DNA of 46,873 nucleotides from Nonlabens dokdonensis (GTDB taxonomy: Bacteria > Bacteroidota > Bacteroidia > Flavobacteriales > Flavobacteriaceae), in contig NZ_MAAX01000210.1 of the NCBI RefSeq assembly GCF_002162835.1, forward strand, positions 4,601 through 51,473. The letters run 5' to 3'. The position numbers and the translations under genes were made by a program. This document shows positions 15,277-25,300 of this stretch, in pieces; position 1 is the stretch's first letter, and every line of letters starts with the position of its first letter. The notes under the pieces are model-generated. The model ran no database searches. It saw nothing but the letters and a program-made list of their open reading frames with translations, and was not told the origin of the DNA.

Positions 15277-18200
15277 CTATTCTACAATGAACTTCTCGCT
15301 TTTTTGCAGTCCGTTTTGAGTCATCAACTGCACGATATAAATTCCAGAAGAGAGGTTCAAGCCTGTGTGAGTTTTAGGCTCGTTAATGATATGAAGCAAC
15401 TGACCATTCATACTAAAGACTTGTGCTTTTTCTATTGATAAATTTGTAGCGTTCCTAATTTCCAGTACAGATTCTCTATTCAAAAATTGAACGCTAACGT
15501 TTTCTAACGCTGTAGTTTCTACAGTCAAAGTAGCTATAGATTCAAAACGAATGGAAAAACGATCACTTACTTGATTCAAGATAGGCAAAGTTAAATTCAC
15601 TGGACCATCATTTAGTTTATATTCTACGCCAGTTAATTGATCGAATAAATAAATTTGTAAATTACCAGGATCGTTCTTCACACTTTCTATACCTATGGTG
15701 TAATTACCTGCATTTTCAATATTAAATCGCAAAGGAAGTACATCTGCCTTATTAAATTGTGGTAGTGCCTGTATGATATAATCCTCTTGATTGAGATACC
15801 ATCTCATCCCATCGGGCTCATCATTCTTATCTATGGCGTCAAATCCATTATCAACACCATATGTTGCTCTTGAATCATAACCCAAGCCTATGTATTTTAC
15901 GTAGGCATTAGGCTTACTAAATGAAAGAGTTATAGTAGTTCTAGAATCGCCTATTAATGCAGGGTTTGAATTTCCTGAAGCTCTATAAAAGACAGAACCT
16001 GTTGCATCGTTTTCTCTCACAAAATCTCTTTGATCATTGTTAAAAACAATATCAGCACCTGTAGTAGTGTCCATAAAGAATCCTTGTGCAACTGCGGTAT
16101 ACTGATTAGGAGCAGGTTTTGATGCAGTACCTAATCCACTTGTCAAACCACTTGTGTCTGCAGTCGCTGGTGTTCCCATCATTAAGTTTCTGGTAGCATA
16201 TCCACCTTGATACTCGTTTAATAAGTGAGAGTTATTTGTGTCAAATTGTTCATAGAAATATGCCGTGGCAGTAGTATTTGCAGCATTATCAGACAGGAAT
16301 TGATTCATATCTAGCGCACTAGGATATGGATTTCCTACTAATACAGATCCATTTGCAGTAACGGGAATAGAAATATCACCACTATTAGGTGTCCCATCAA
16401 ACAAATAATTATAGGTTCCAGTGCCTATTCCACTACCTTTCATAGTGTAACCTTCTCCAGGAAGGATAGCTCCAGAAGCTCCTATATAATTCCATGCATT
16501 ATAATCATTTCTAGCTCCATTGTAAGTGTATAGCCATCGTCCACTCAATGTAAGCGGATTATCTCCTGCTGACGGATTTGCTTCTGAAATAGGTGAAAAT
16601 AAGACAGGACCATTTCCATTTTGTAAGTACTGTAATTGCCAGTTACCAGATCTATGGACAGGACTGCTCCAGAAATTATAGTTGTATCTATTAGCAGTAC
16701 CTTGTTGTCTAGCCCTTAAAATTCCATCACCAGAATTTAAATTAGCACCAGTATGGTTTTGTATTAACTGTGACCTGCCACGTAAAATAATTCTAGCATT
16801 AGTATCGATAAAAATGCCATTTTCTACAATAGCAACTTCATCATTGTTTACACGCAGCCTAGCATTACCAAATAGCTGTATAGATCGTACACTAAAATTT
16901 CCTAGGTCTACTCTAGGTCCAGAAAGAATATATAGATCTTTACAATTATCTGTTAGATCTGGTATACTACCAGAACCCGAACCATTGAACCATGTAGTAC
17001 CATCATATATAACAACGTTATTTCTAACTATAGTAAAATAATCTCCATCATCAAAACCTACTTCAGTGATTGCAGTTGCTATGGTGCCAGATAATGAAAG
17101 TGTTTCAGGAAATTTAGGAGAACTAAAATCACTGTCGTTATCAATAATGAGCTGTAAATCATCGCATCCGTCCGGTTCTACAACACCTGTTAGATCAATT
17201 TCAAAATTGAGATTTCCACCTATGCCGTTGCTCACATTAGAAACTCTCCATTTAGTATCAAGTATAAGATTGTTGTCAACTGTATTAATTACAAATTTAG
17301 GAGTAACACCACTCTTTGTATCTCTACCCCAAAATAAATAATCACCACTACCGATGTTTGTTGGAGATGATATACGAACGATTCCCGTTCCCTGACTATC
17401 TAAATGTTGTCCGCTAGGGAAAGAAGTACCTGGTTCTCTACCTATACCAGCTACATCATGATCAAAATCACCATTTGCAGGATCATCCTGAGTGTAATAG
17501 TCAATTGCTGAAGCTATAGAAATATCATATTTTGCTGATAAATAATTGTTTACAATGATAGATTCGGTTGCGTTTAATTCTCTATTAAAATGAATGATCT
17601 CAGCTATTTCTGCATCTAGATATCTACCGTCAGCTACATTAAGTAAACCTATGGTTAATGGAGAGGAAGAATCTATAATACTTGTTGACGACTCTGAACT
17701 AGTACGTATAACCGCACCATTTCTAGATATAACACTTCTTGAAGAAGATGATCGTGCCCCATCAAATCCAAAGCTTAATAAATAATTTGTATTTGAAGAA
17801 AAACCAGAAGCATTGAACCTATTGTTTGCAGTATTTATATCTAAATTGAGAGGTGTACCATTAAAGAAAAAGGTATACGCATAATCTGAATTGAAACCAC
17901 TATATTCTCTGCGCTTTGCAACAATAGCATTGATACCACTTAAATTAGTAGGTCTTACTACTGCAAAATAATTGATAGAAGAAGTTCCATCTAAAATTGG
18001 AGCATCTGCCACCTGCATCCATTGAGAACTAGATCTATTAAAGTCTAAAGCTGGATATGAGTTAAATGAAGAGGCTGCTATATATGAAGGTTGATCAGAT
18101 ATTACAGTTTGAAAGGCATCATTACCATTTCCTGAGGTATCATTCCAAGTAGGAACAGGATCACCATTAGAAACTGCAATTGTATTGGCATCTAACCAAA

Positions 18201-18303
18201 GACCATTGATGGATGAATCACCAACTCCACCTGGACCATTTTGAGCTGTCAAACTGATTGAAAATAAGCCTAATAATACTAATATTAATCTATTCACTAT
18301 CAT
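15277..18303 (-). CDS. Large secreted protein with LamG-like domain and T9SS C-terminal sorting domain
   Basis: About 1008 residues. The signal peptide is MIVNRLILVLLGLFSISLTAQ, which places the start at 18303, ten codons after the track start. Residues about 30-250 look like a LamG/concanavalin-type lectin module (ALDFNRSSSQWMQVADAPI), followed by the AKYDIS / DFDHDVAGIGRE region seen in Flavobacterial surface proteins, a long beta-rich middle, and a type A sorting domain (VFSMNGQLLHI, SGIYIVQLMTQNG, EKFIVE). The sorting domain directs it through the type IX system to the cell surface. The ligand is unknown; carbohydrate or adhesive binding is plausible. Confidence 0.88.
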   Translation of the reverse strand: MIVNRLILVLLGLFSISLTAQNGPGGVGDSSINGLWLDANTIAVSNGDPVPTWNDTSGNGNDAFQTVISDQPSYIAASSFNSYPALDFNRSSSQWMQVADAPILDGTSSINYFAVVRPTNLSGINAIVAKRREYSGFNSDYAYTFFFNGTPLNLDINTANNRFNASGFSSNTNYLLSFGFDGARSSSSRSVISRNGAVIRTSSESSTSIIDSSSPLTIGLLNVADGRYLDAEIAEIIHFNRELNATESIIVNNYLSAKYDISIASAIDYYTQDDPANGDFDHDVAGIGREPGTSFPSGQHLDSQGTGIVRISSPTNIGSGDYLFWGRDTKSGVTPKFVINTVDNNLILDTKWRVSNVSNGIGGNLNFEIDLTGVVEPDGCDDLQLIIDNDSDFSSPKFPETLSLSGTIATAITEVGFDDGDYFTIVRNNVVIYDGTTWFNGSGSGSIPDLTDNCKDLYILSGPRVDLGNFSVRSIQLFGNARLRVNNDEVAIVENGIFIDTNARIILRGRSQLIQNHTGANLNSGDGILRARQQGTANRYNYNFWSSPVHRSGNWQLQYLQNGNGPVLFSPISEANPSAGDNPLTLSGRWLYTYNGARNDYNAWNYIGASGAILPGEGYTMKGSGIGTGTYNYLFDGTPNSGDISIPVTANGSVLVGNPYPSALDMNQFLSDNAANTTATAYFYEQFDTNNSHLLNEYQGGYATRNLMMGTPATADTSGLTSGLGTASKPAPNQYTAVAQGFFMDTTTGADIVFNNDQRDFVRENDATGSVFYRASGNSNPALIGDSRTTITLSFSKPNAYVKYIGLGYDSRATYGVDNGFDAIDKNDEPDGMRWYLNQEDYIIQALPQFNKADVLPLRFNIENAGNYTIGIESVKNDPGNLQIYLFDQLTGVEYKLNDGPVNLTLPILNQVSDRFSIRFESIATLTVETTALENVSVQFLNRESVLEIRNATNLSIEKAQVFSMNGQLLHIINEPKTHTGLNLSSGIYIVQLMTQNGLQKSEKFIVE

Positions 18304-18314
18304 TAATTTGACTG

Positions 18315-18344
18315 CGAAAGTAAGTAGTGACAAGGGTTTACAAA
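18315..18344 (-). promoter_or_regulatory. Probable promoter of the LamG/T9SS gene
   Basis: TACTTTCG (7 of 8 matches) with TTTG 18 bases upstream, ahead of the ATG at 18303. It sits between that ATG and the track start at 18333, supporting the later start. Confidence 0.5.
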
Positions 18345-18421
18345 AATAAATCCATGGAAGAAATTGACAAAGACGATCAAGTGATTCTAAATTTAGATCA
18401 ATGACTTAAAATCTTATATTT

Positions 18422-19834
18422 TTATGGCAACTTTGCTACGTTTCCAACCTCTAATGAATGATTTTTAGGTTTTTTGTAATACTCATACATAAACATTGCG
18501 ATCACTAAAGCATACTCTAGTAGTATAAGCCATAGGTTTTCAGTATAAGAGTTATTAGAGTAAGTCAAATAACTAAGAAAAATTAAAAAACTCCACACGA
18601 GCATAAATCGATACCTAGTAAAGATAGAAAATAGCAACGGTATTGTAAGATACCATGGATGAACTGTTGTTGACAGTAATAAGTATATGAAGTATGAATA
18701 AACAATGCTGATTAATAGCACTTCTGGAACTTCATTTTTTCGTTTTAAGGCGATTACAAAAATTGAGAAGAAAGTAATTACAGGCAATATCTTACCTGCA
18801 ATCTGTATAATATTATAACCTGTTATTTCATAACCTACGGCACGTATGATATAATAAAAACTAGCATTGAATTCAAAATTACCAAACCATAAGCCTACTG
18901 AGCTTGAATATTTTGCAATTAACTCACTACTATAAAAAGGAAGAAAACCTAATACAATAACAATACCTACAAATAAATAATACAAGATGGCTTTCTTAAT
19001 ATTTAGTCTCCTGATTAATAAAGGCAGTGCAATTACCGGAAGTAATTTCAAAAGGATTCCATAACTTAAGAATAACGCACTCCTTAAATGTCTCGAAACA
19101 AACAAATTATAGACAGCTAACAGCATGAAAAAAGCCATAACCCCTTCAAAATGTAAATTACCAGTTAGTTCAATAATTACAAACGGATTTAAAAAATAAA
19201 GCAGAATAAGATATGGTGGTTTTCCTAATAGGTTGAGTAGTTTCACACCATAGATAAAAATACCTACCTCAGCAAGGATGATAAAAACACGCATCCATAC
19301 CATCGTTAAAACTATACTTTTGCCTCCCAAAAATGCGGCTGCGGCAAATAACAATTGATTTAATGGTGGATAATTTGTATAATGACCACTGGAAAGCGCA
19401 CCCATATTTGCGCGTAACAAAGTTGCATTTGGGATATGAGAAGCATCAGTGGCAATAACTTCGTCTGGTAAATAAAGGTAGGGATTATAACCATTTAATA
19501 ATTGGTGCCCATCCCAAAAAAATCTAAAGAAATCTTGTGATAGATTAGGCGTATATGTCAGTAGTGTTAGTCTTAGAAAAACACCTACAAACAATACAAA
19601 TAACAAAATATCAGAATCAAATAATTTACTACTCCATCTTTTAGGTAAAAGCCTGTGATCTTGAACAAATGCCTTTTTACTAATTTGATAAATAGCAAGC
19701 AGACCTATAAACAGTAAGCTGTAAATAACAAAGGTTTCCAGAAATTGCTTTCGCGAAAGCGAGAAAAAAACAGCATATAAAACTACACTGATTAAACTGA
19801 TAATACCTAGAATATTACCGAGCTTATTTTTCAT
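18422..19834 (-). CDS. Polytopic membrane glycosyltransferase (GT87/mannosyltransferase-like)
   Basis: A 470-residue integral membrane protein with about ten or more hydrophobic segments. The extracytoplasmic loop after TM2 (LSQDFFRFFWDGHQLLNGYNPY, roughly residues 92-113) has the acidic residue and NPY signature of GT-C transferases that use polyprenyl-phosphate sugars. It shares one base with the upstream GT2 gene (TAATG), so it is translationally coupled to it. Residues 26-29 (LSRK), in the linker after TM1, come from a copy of the dispersed palindrome. Sugar and acceptor are unknown. Confidence 0.8.
   Translation of the reverse strand: MKNKLGNILGIISLISVVLYAVFFSLSRKQFLETFVIYSLLFIGLLAIYQISKKAFVQDHRLLPKRWSSKLFDSDILLFVLFVGVFLRLTLLTYTPNLSQDFFRFFWDGHQLLNGYNPYLYLPDEVIATDASHIPNATLLRANMGALSSGHYTNYPPLNQLLFAAAAFLGGKSIVLTMVWMRVFIILAEVGIFIYGVKLLNLLGKPPYLILLYFLNPFVIIELTGNLHFEGVMAFFMLLAVYNLFVSRHLRSALFLSYGILLKLLPVIALPLLIRRLNIKKAILYYLFVGIVIVLGFLPFYSSELIAKYSSSVGLWFGNFEFNASFYYIIRAVGYEITGYNIIQIAGKILPVITFFSIFVIALKRKNEVPEVLLISIVYSYFIYLLLSTTVHPWYLTIPLLFSIFTRYRFMLVWSFLIFLSYLTYSNNSYTENLWLILLEYALVIAMFMYEYYKKPKNHSLEVGNVAKLP
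19747..19760. repeat. Dispersed palindrome copy 6 (14-bp core)
   Basis: GCTTTCGCGAAAGC inside the GT87-like gene, encoding LSRK just after TM1. The outer base pair is broken on one side (TGC...GCG). Confidence 0.96.
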
Positions 19835-21327
19835 TATTGCTTCTCTGTAATGCTACGTATAAATACAAATCCAAAGCCTATGAATAACATTAAATGAAAA
19901 GGAAACAGTCCAAAATCACCGTTTTTTTCTGCTCCACCTACAACAAAGGCTGAATACATACCAAAAGCAAAGTATAGCATCAACATTCCTTCAATGATCA
20001 CATGAGGACTAATTTTTTTACGCAGGTATTTATTTGCTTTCCAGTTGCCTCCTACTGCTTTAAGATTAAACTTAGGCGTTCTCACAAATTCACTGCGTTT
20101 ACCAGCGTGACCTTCAAGAACCGCAATAGAATTATGAAATGAAAAGCCCATAGCTATGGAAAAGAATGTAAAGAACATTCCTATATAAGAAATGAAGTTT
20201 TGTAAACCACCACCGTAAGTTTTCTTGTACATATACCAGTAGCAAAAGAAAAATATTATGGTACTGATTACAAAGAAACTCATTACTATAAAATATTCTC
20301 TCAAGTGGCCGTATTCATTTTTAATGTACAACATAGGAATACTTAGAATCCCTACAATCAAAACATTTAAGAACATAGTACTGTTTAAAAGGTGTAGAAT
20401 TCCATGTAGTTTTGATTTAAAAGACATCTCAGAAGAGATCACTCTTTTGAACATCTTTCTAAAATTCTCTGCGCCACCTTTATTCCATCTAAACTGTTGA
20501 GATCTAGCTGCGCTTATGATAATAGGTAACTCCGCTGGTGTAGTGACATGTTCTAGATACTTGAACTTCCAGTTTTTTAATTGTGCTCTGTAGCTCAGGT
20601 CCAGATCTTCGGTTAAGGTATCACCTTCCCAATTTCCTGCGTCGTATATCGTTTCTTTGCGCCACACTCCGGCAGTACCATTAAAATTTATAAAATGACC
20701 TTTTGAGTTACGACCTACTTGTTCTAATGTGAAATGGGCATCAAGTGCAAAGGCTTGAATTTGGGTAAGAATAGAATAATCACGGTTGAGGTGCGCCCAT
20801 CTGGTTTGCACAACACCTATCTCGGGATCTTTAAAATGCGGAATCGTTTTTTGTAACCAGTCAGCTTCTGGAAGGAAATCTGCATCAAAAATGGCGATTA
20901 AATCACCTTTAGCTATCTCAAGACCTTCTTTTAAGGCACCAGCTTTATATCCGGTACGATCTGTTCTAGTAATATGGACAATGTCTAGTCCATTTACAGC
21001 AAGTCGTTCTATATGGGCAGCGGTAGACGCTACAGTCTCATCAGTAGAATCATCAAGAACTTGTATTTCTAATTTTTCTCGAGGGTAATCGAGTAATACA
21101 ATATTGTCTAGAAGTCTATCCATTACATATGCCTCGTTAAATACGGGCAATTGTATCGTTACATAAGGAACTTGGTCAGGATCATTTAAGTCTAATAAAG
21201 CAGCATGATCAACTGACTTTTGCGCTTTCATATAGTTAATTAACAAATTGAGCTGCGCAAAGGCATAAAATAATATCAACACTAGCGATATAGAGTAAAT
21301 TACAATACAAATCCAGACCAATATCAT
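19834..21327 (-). CDS. Processive-type GT2 glycosyltransferase (cellulose-synthase-like)
   Basis: A 497-residue membrane GT2 enzyme. N-terminal TM (about 5-25), then the GT-A domain with QLPVFNEAYV, VLDDSTDET, IFDADFLPE, TEDLDLSYR and the processivity-type QQFRWNKGG motif, then four or more TM segments from about 310. This layout matches CESA-like/glucomannan-synthase-like enzymes that polymerise or transfer from nucleotide sugars at the cytoplasmic face. It overlaps the upstream DPM-like gene by ATGA and the downstream GT87-like gene by one base. The product glycan cannot be named. Confidence 0.88.
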   Translation of the reverse strand: MILVWICIVIYSISLVLILFYAFAQLNLLINYMKAQKSVDHAALLDLNDPDQVPYVTIQLPVFNEAYVMDRLLDNIVLLDYPREKLEIQVLDDSTDETVASTAAHIERLAVNGLDIVHITRTDRTGYKAGALKEGLEIAKGDLIAIFDADFLPEADWLQKTIPHFKDPEIGVVQTRWAHLNRDYSILTQIQAFALDAHFTLEQVGRNSKGHFINFNGTAGVWRKETIYDAGNWEGDTLTEDLDLSYRAQLKNWKFKYLEHVTTPAELPIIISAARSQQFRWNKGGAENFRKMFKRVISSEMSFKSKLHGILHLLNSTMFLNVLIVGILSIPMLYIKNEYGHLREYFIVMSFFVISTIIFFFCYWYMYKKTYGGGLQNFISYIGMFFTFFSIAMGFSFHNSIAVLEGHAGKRSEFVRTPKFNLKAVGGNWKANKYLRKKISPHVIIEGMLMLYFAFGMYSAFVVGGAEKNGDFGLFPFHLMLFIGFGFVFIRSITEKQ

Positions 21328-22025
21328 TTTTTAAAACCGTATTTAAATATCCAAGTTAAAATTTTAACGCCCGCAAAGATAGCACCTTTAACGGTACCTG
21401 AAACTTTTGACACACCTATTCTATTTCTATATTTCATAGGCACTTCTCTATATGAAAAGTCTTTTTTTAAAGCCTTTAATTGCATTTCTACAGTCCATCC
21501 ATAGGTACGATCTTCCATCTGTAGCTCCTTGAGCTTATCATATTTAATAGCTCTAAAGGGACCTAAATCTGTAAATCTAGAATTAAATAAAAGCTTCATT
21601 AAACTAGTAGCTAGCCAGTTTCCAAAAATTTGAGGAGCCGTCATGGAACCTAATTCTCGTAAATGCTTCACTCTTGCTCCTACCACAAAGTCTATATTTT
21701 CCTCCATTATAGGCGCCACTAATTCTGTAAGTTGTTGTGGGTAATCACTGTAATCTCCATCTAGAAATACTACAATATCAGTAGGCAATTCTAGGCCTTC
21801 TAGGTATTCTATACCTTTAAGACAAGCATTACCATAACCAGGAGTGGATTCTTCTACAACAGTAGCACCTGCTTTTTGAGCGTTTATTACGGTGTTATCA
21901 TTTGAGTTGTTACTGCATACGATTATTTCTTCTACGATGGAAGGAATGTCTCTAATGACAAGCGGAATTGAATCGGCTTCATTATAAGCTGGTATGATAA
22001 CTCTTATGATGGGTAGTGAACTCAG
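21324..22025 (-). CDS. Dolichol-phosphate-mannose-synthase-like GT2 glycosyltransferase without an AUG start
   Basis: The track lists only 154 residues from an internal TTG (21788), but the frame stays open upstream and encodes the missing N-terminal half: RVIIPAYNEADSI (GT-A start), EEIIVCSNNSNDNT and GYGNACLKG precede FLDGDYSDYP (the DxD-like motif). No ATG, GTG or TTG occurs in frame between the stop at 22055 and 21788. The coordinates given use a CTG at 22025, giving 233 residues; an ATT at 22052 is also possible. An out-of-frame ATG at 22060 would join this frame if a T5 run had one more T. It probably charges a polyprenyl phosphate with a sugar for the GT-C neighbour. The stop overlaps the next gene by ATGA. 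Confidence 0.75.
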   Translation of the reverse strand: MSSLPIIRVIIPAYNEADSIPLVIRDIPSIVEEIIVCSNNSNDNTVINAQKAGATVVEESTPGYGNACLKGIEYLEGLELPTDIVVFLDGDYSDYPQQLTELVAPIMEENIDFVVGARVKHLRELGSMTAPQIFGNWLATSLMKLLFNSRFTDLGPFRAIKYDKLKELQMEDRTYGWTVEMQLKALKKDFSYREVPMKYRNRIGVSKVSGTVKGAIFAGVKILTWIFKYGFKK

Positions 22026-22271
22026 GAGAATGGCATTAAAAAGTCGCGCAATTTAAGCATTATGAAATTGGTGGCTTTAGATTTCTGGAATTAATCCTAG
22101 CTCTACAAACTATAATAATCTAGCAAGATTAATTTAATAGCTATCAAACATTTTTTTGAATACAACTCGTTTGAGTAAAATACATCACATAAGCCTACCA
22201 AGAGCACATGATGCTAAGGTGACGAGCTTTCATTTTACTTTGAATAAAGAATTCCTAGGTGTTTGTAGAAA

Positions 22272-22293
22272 TCTCGCTTTCGCGAAAGCGAGA
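22272..22293. repeat. Dispersed palindrome copy 7 (22 bp)
   Basis: The longest perfect copy, extending the core by TCT/AGA on both sides and followed by ACAAAAT. Intergenic, 18 bases beyond the stop of the outer-membrane barrel gene. Confidence 0.97.
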
Positions 22294-22310
22294 ACAAAAT
22301 TCACCTCTAA

Positions 22311-25085
22311 TTAAAACATAATTACATTATTACTGTCTGGCTTTTTACCACCAAATTGCGAGAACTTATAAGTAAAACTGAGCATGAAATACTGTTGTAA
22401 AACCAAACTACTAGTGTCTGAAACAAAATCATCACTTATAGTACGACGCGTATCTATGATTTGGTTTAAAATATCGTAAGCCTTCAATTTTACTGTAGCC
22501 TTATCTTTTAAAAACTTATATCCTAAACTTCCTATCAATACAAAGGAATCGTCATCAAAATCGCCAGAAATATTTCCAAATTTATTGTATTCACCTCTTA
22601 GACCTAAAATTACATGTTCTGGCCAAGAAGTTGTAATATCTATGGCAGCGCGATGGTTCACAAATTCTTGATCGCTAATGTTTTCAATGTCGAATTGAGT
22701 TCTATTGGCACTGATTTCATATTCCAGCTCTACGTCTATATAATCCTTCAAAGAGTATTCAAGTGTCACTTCTGGCGCAATGCGTATAGCTTCACTTTGA
22801 AATGCAAGACCATTAGTAAACCCTTTATTAAGCGATAGGTTTGCATCTATTCCTAAGTCAAATTCTATTTCTCTGTCGTCTTTCTTCCATGATTTACTAT
22901 AACTGGTGTATAAATAGCCGTTATACTCACCATCTATGTTCACGTAGGTCGTAGTTCTAATTAAGTCTTCGTCAGTAGTGGTAATTGCAGCAACACTATT
23001 ATCTGTATAAGTAAATCCACCTCCAGAGTAAAAACCGGAGCCTTTTTCCCAGTCGTAATTGCTAAGATTGAAATATAGATTATGACGCTGACTTGCATCT
23101 AGGTCTGGATTACCTATGATTATATTTTGTGGGTTTGTCCTGTTTTCTACAGGTTGTAATTGCGTTACACTAGGTACATTTATACTATTGCGGTAATTGA
23201 GATATGCCCTACCAAATTTACCGAACTTGTAATTCATGTTTGCATTTACATATGGGTCTGTAAACTCTTTATCAAAACTTGTGTTTAAAAGAACGTCTTC
23301 ACTTTCTAAGGTTTGATGAATAATCCCACCGCTCAAGTTAAACCTAAAATCACCTTTTTTATACCGCAAACCTATACTAGGTCTTTGCTGGCGATTTTTA
23401 ACTTCAAAATCATTGCTTAATGCAGGGTTGAAAATTAAAGTTCCTGATCCATCACGATCAAAAACACTACGCTTATTTTCTTGATTACCTGTTTCAAAAT
23501 TATAATTTATGGAACCGGTAAGTGTTTCACTAATTTTTTTATTAATATAAGGTGTTATTGAAAACCTATTGTTCTCTGAATTGTTATTAATGATCTGGTC
23601 TTGAATATCTGGAGTTTCTGGATTACCCAATTCATCAAATGTAATTCTTATACTATTAAAGTCACTTTGCGATTCATTTTTATTCTTATTTACGTTACCG
23701 TAAAGACCGTAGTAAGTTCCTTTTTGCTGGGTTCTACGAGAAAAATTAAAGTTTGCTCCTAAAGATTGATTATCTGAATTTGAAATAGATGACGTTTCCA
23801 CATTATTAATTATGTTGCCTTCTTCATCTGTAGAGACTGAGGAGCTGGAGTTGTCGCTGAAGTTGTTTGATAAGTTTATAGTAGGTCTAATATTAAAGGA
23901 AGTAAGCGTGTCTGGCTTTACTTCTATGCGACCACTAATTCTATGATTATCTCCTGTGCGATCTCCACGATTTGATCCTATTGTATTAAAAGTTCTGTCT
24001 GGTAAAAAGGTTGTTCTTCTCGTGTCTGATGCAGATATGGTGTTTTCTCCACCATAAAAGTAATTCATAGATGCGCTTACCGTTTTACCCCAATCGTTAG
24101 ACATATTTAATCCAGCGCTATCACTAGAGGTAATTCCACCACTTCCACCGAAGTTGATACCATTAATTCCAAAACTACCGTTACTACTTCTAGAAATGGA
24201 GTAAGCGCTACTCCCCATAGCATCATAAATCTCATCAAAAGAAAAACCTGGGCTGTTAATGTTATTACTACTTCCTAAGATACTTAACTTAAAGTCTTTA
24301 TTGAAGTAGTTTGCAATACCACTCATGGAGTATCTTTCATCTGTTCCTCCACCAGCAGTTAATCTAGAAAACCAGCCTTTATTTTTATCTTCGTCAATGG
24401 TGATATTTATTTCACTAGCGTTTGCATCTCCATCTTCTCCAGTAGCCTTTTGAGTATCAGTTTTAGACTCTGTAACCTGTATTTTATCTATAATTTCTTT
24501 GGGTAAATTTTTAAGTGCTACCTGAGGATCATCACCAAAGAACTCCTTACCATTTACTAATATTTTTGAAACCTCTTTACCATTTACCGTGATTTTACCA
24601 TCCTTGTCCACTTTTACACCAGGTAATTCTTTCATTACATCTTCAAGAGTGGCATCGGCTTTAGTATTGAACGACTTTGCATTGAATTCTAAGGTATCCT
24701 GTTTTACTGTTATAGGTGCTTTTCTAGCCTTTACCAGCACACTATTGAGTGCCTCGATATCATTACTTAAAAAGATTTCACCTAAATCTAATTCTCGAGT
24801 TTCTTTTAGGTTTACAGATTTTGTATATGTCTTATAACCTTGAAAAGATGCTATAAAGCTTACTTCTTCATAAGCAGTATTACCTGAAAGAGCAAATACT
24901 CCTTGCTCATCTGTTATCGAGTAGGTAATTAACGTGGAATCTTTAACACTTTCTAGGTAAATAGTCGCGCTTTGTAGTTTTTCATTTGTCAAGGAATCTT
25001 TTACAACTCCTTTGATACTAAATGTTTGCGCTGTCGAATGCAAAGCAAATAAAGTTGCTAAACATGAAAAAAAGAATAATCTCAT
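22311..25085 (-). CDS. Outer-membrane beta-barrel protein, TonB-receptor-like with carboxypeptidase-regulatory domain
   Basis: A 924-residue protein: signal peptide (MRLFFFSCLATLFALHSTAQ), a CarboxypepD_reg-like beta sandwich (FSIKGVVKDSLTNEKLQSA, about 22-115), a plug-like region (TLEDVMKELPGVKVDKDGKI, ILVNGKEFFGDDP) and a long beta-barrel of the OMP_b-brl_3 type ending in VIMF. Members resemble TonB-dependent receptors and act in the outer membrane, but the substrate is unknown. It is a single-gene unit; the 3' side carries a 22-bp palindrome copy. Confidence 0.9.
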   Translation of the reverse strand: MRLFFFSCLATLFALHSTAQTFSIKGVVKDSLTNEKLQSATIYLESVKDSTLITYSITDEQGVFALSGNTAYEEVSFIASFQGYKTYTKSVNLKETRELDLGEIFLSNDIEALNSVLVKARKAPITVKQDTLEFNAKSFNTKADATLEDVMKELPGVKVDKDGKITVNGKEVSKILVNGKEFFGDDPQVALKNLPKEIIDKIQVTESKTDTQKATGEDGDANASEINITIDEDKNKGWFSRLTAGGGTDERYSMSGIANYFNKDFKLSILGSSNNINSPGFSFDEIYDAMGSSAYSISRSSNGSFGINGINFGGSGGITSSDSAGLNMSNDWGKTVSASMNYFYGGENTISASDTRRTTFLPDRTFNTIGSNRGDRTGDNHRISGRIEVKPDTLTSFNIRPTINLSNNFSDNSSSSVSTDEEGNIINNVETSSISNSDNQSLGANFNFSRRTQQKGTYYGLYGNVNKNKNESQSDFNSIRITFDELGNPETPDIQDQIINNNSENNRFSITPYINKKISETLTGSINYNFETGNQENKRSVFDRDGSGTLIFNPALSNDFEVKNRQQRPSIGLRYKKGDFRFNLSGGIIHQTLESEDVLLNTSFDKEFTDPYVNANMNYKFGKFGRAYLNYRNSINVPSVTQLQPVENRTNPQNIIIGNPDLDASQRHNLYFNLSNYDWEKGSGFYSGGGFTYTDNSVAAITTTDEDLIRTTTYVNIDGEYNGYLYTSYSKSWKKDDREIEFDLGIDANLSLNKGFTNGLAFQSEAIRIAPEVTLEYSLKDYIDVELEYEISANRTQFDIENISDQEFVNHRAAIDITTSWPEHVILGLRGEYNKFGNISGDFDDDSFVLIGSLGYKFLKDKATVKLKAYDILNQIIDTRRTISDDFVSDTSSLVLQQYFMLSFTYKFSQFGGKKPDSNNVIMF

Positions 25086-25300
25086 TAAGAGTAAGGTTAG
25101 TTTCTAAGAATTTGGTATATCCTCAACGCAAGGATATTAGTTAAATTTTATAAGAAACAACCTATTAACATTTAGTTAAGAAAGAAGCTGTAATAATTCT
25201 TCGACCTCAATTAAAATATTCAGGATATCATAAAATACTAGTAGTAGAATTTTATTTATAAATCTAGAATGAAAATTTTCTTATTAGATCAAAGATCCAT

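Noticed and set aside
16682-17041. A 119-residue plus-strand ORF (and similar ones at 17066 and 17594)
   Set aside because: Antisense to the LamG/T9SS gene, whose frame is continuous and has a signal peptide and sorting domain.
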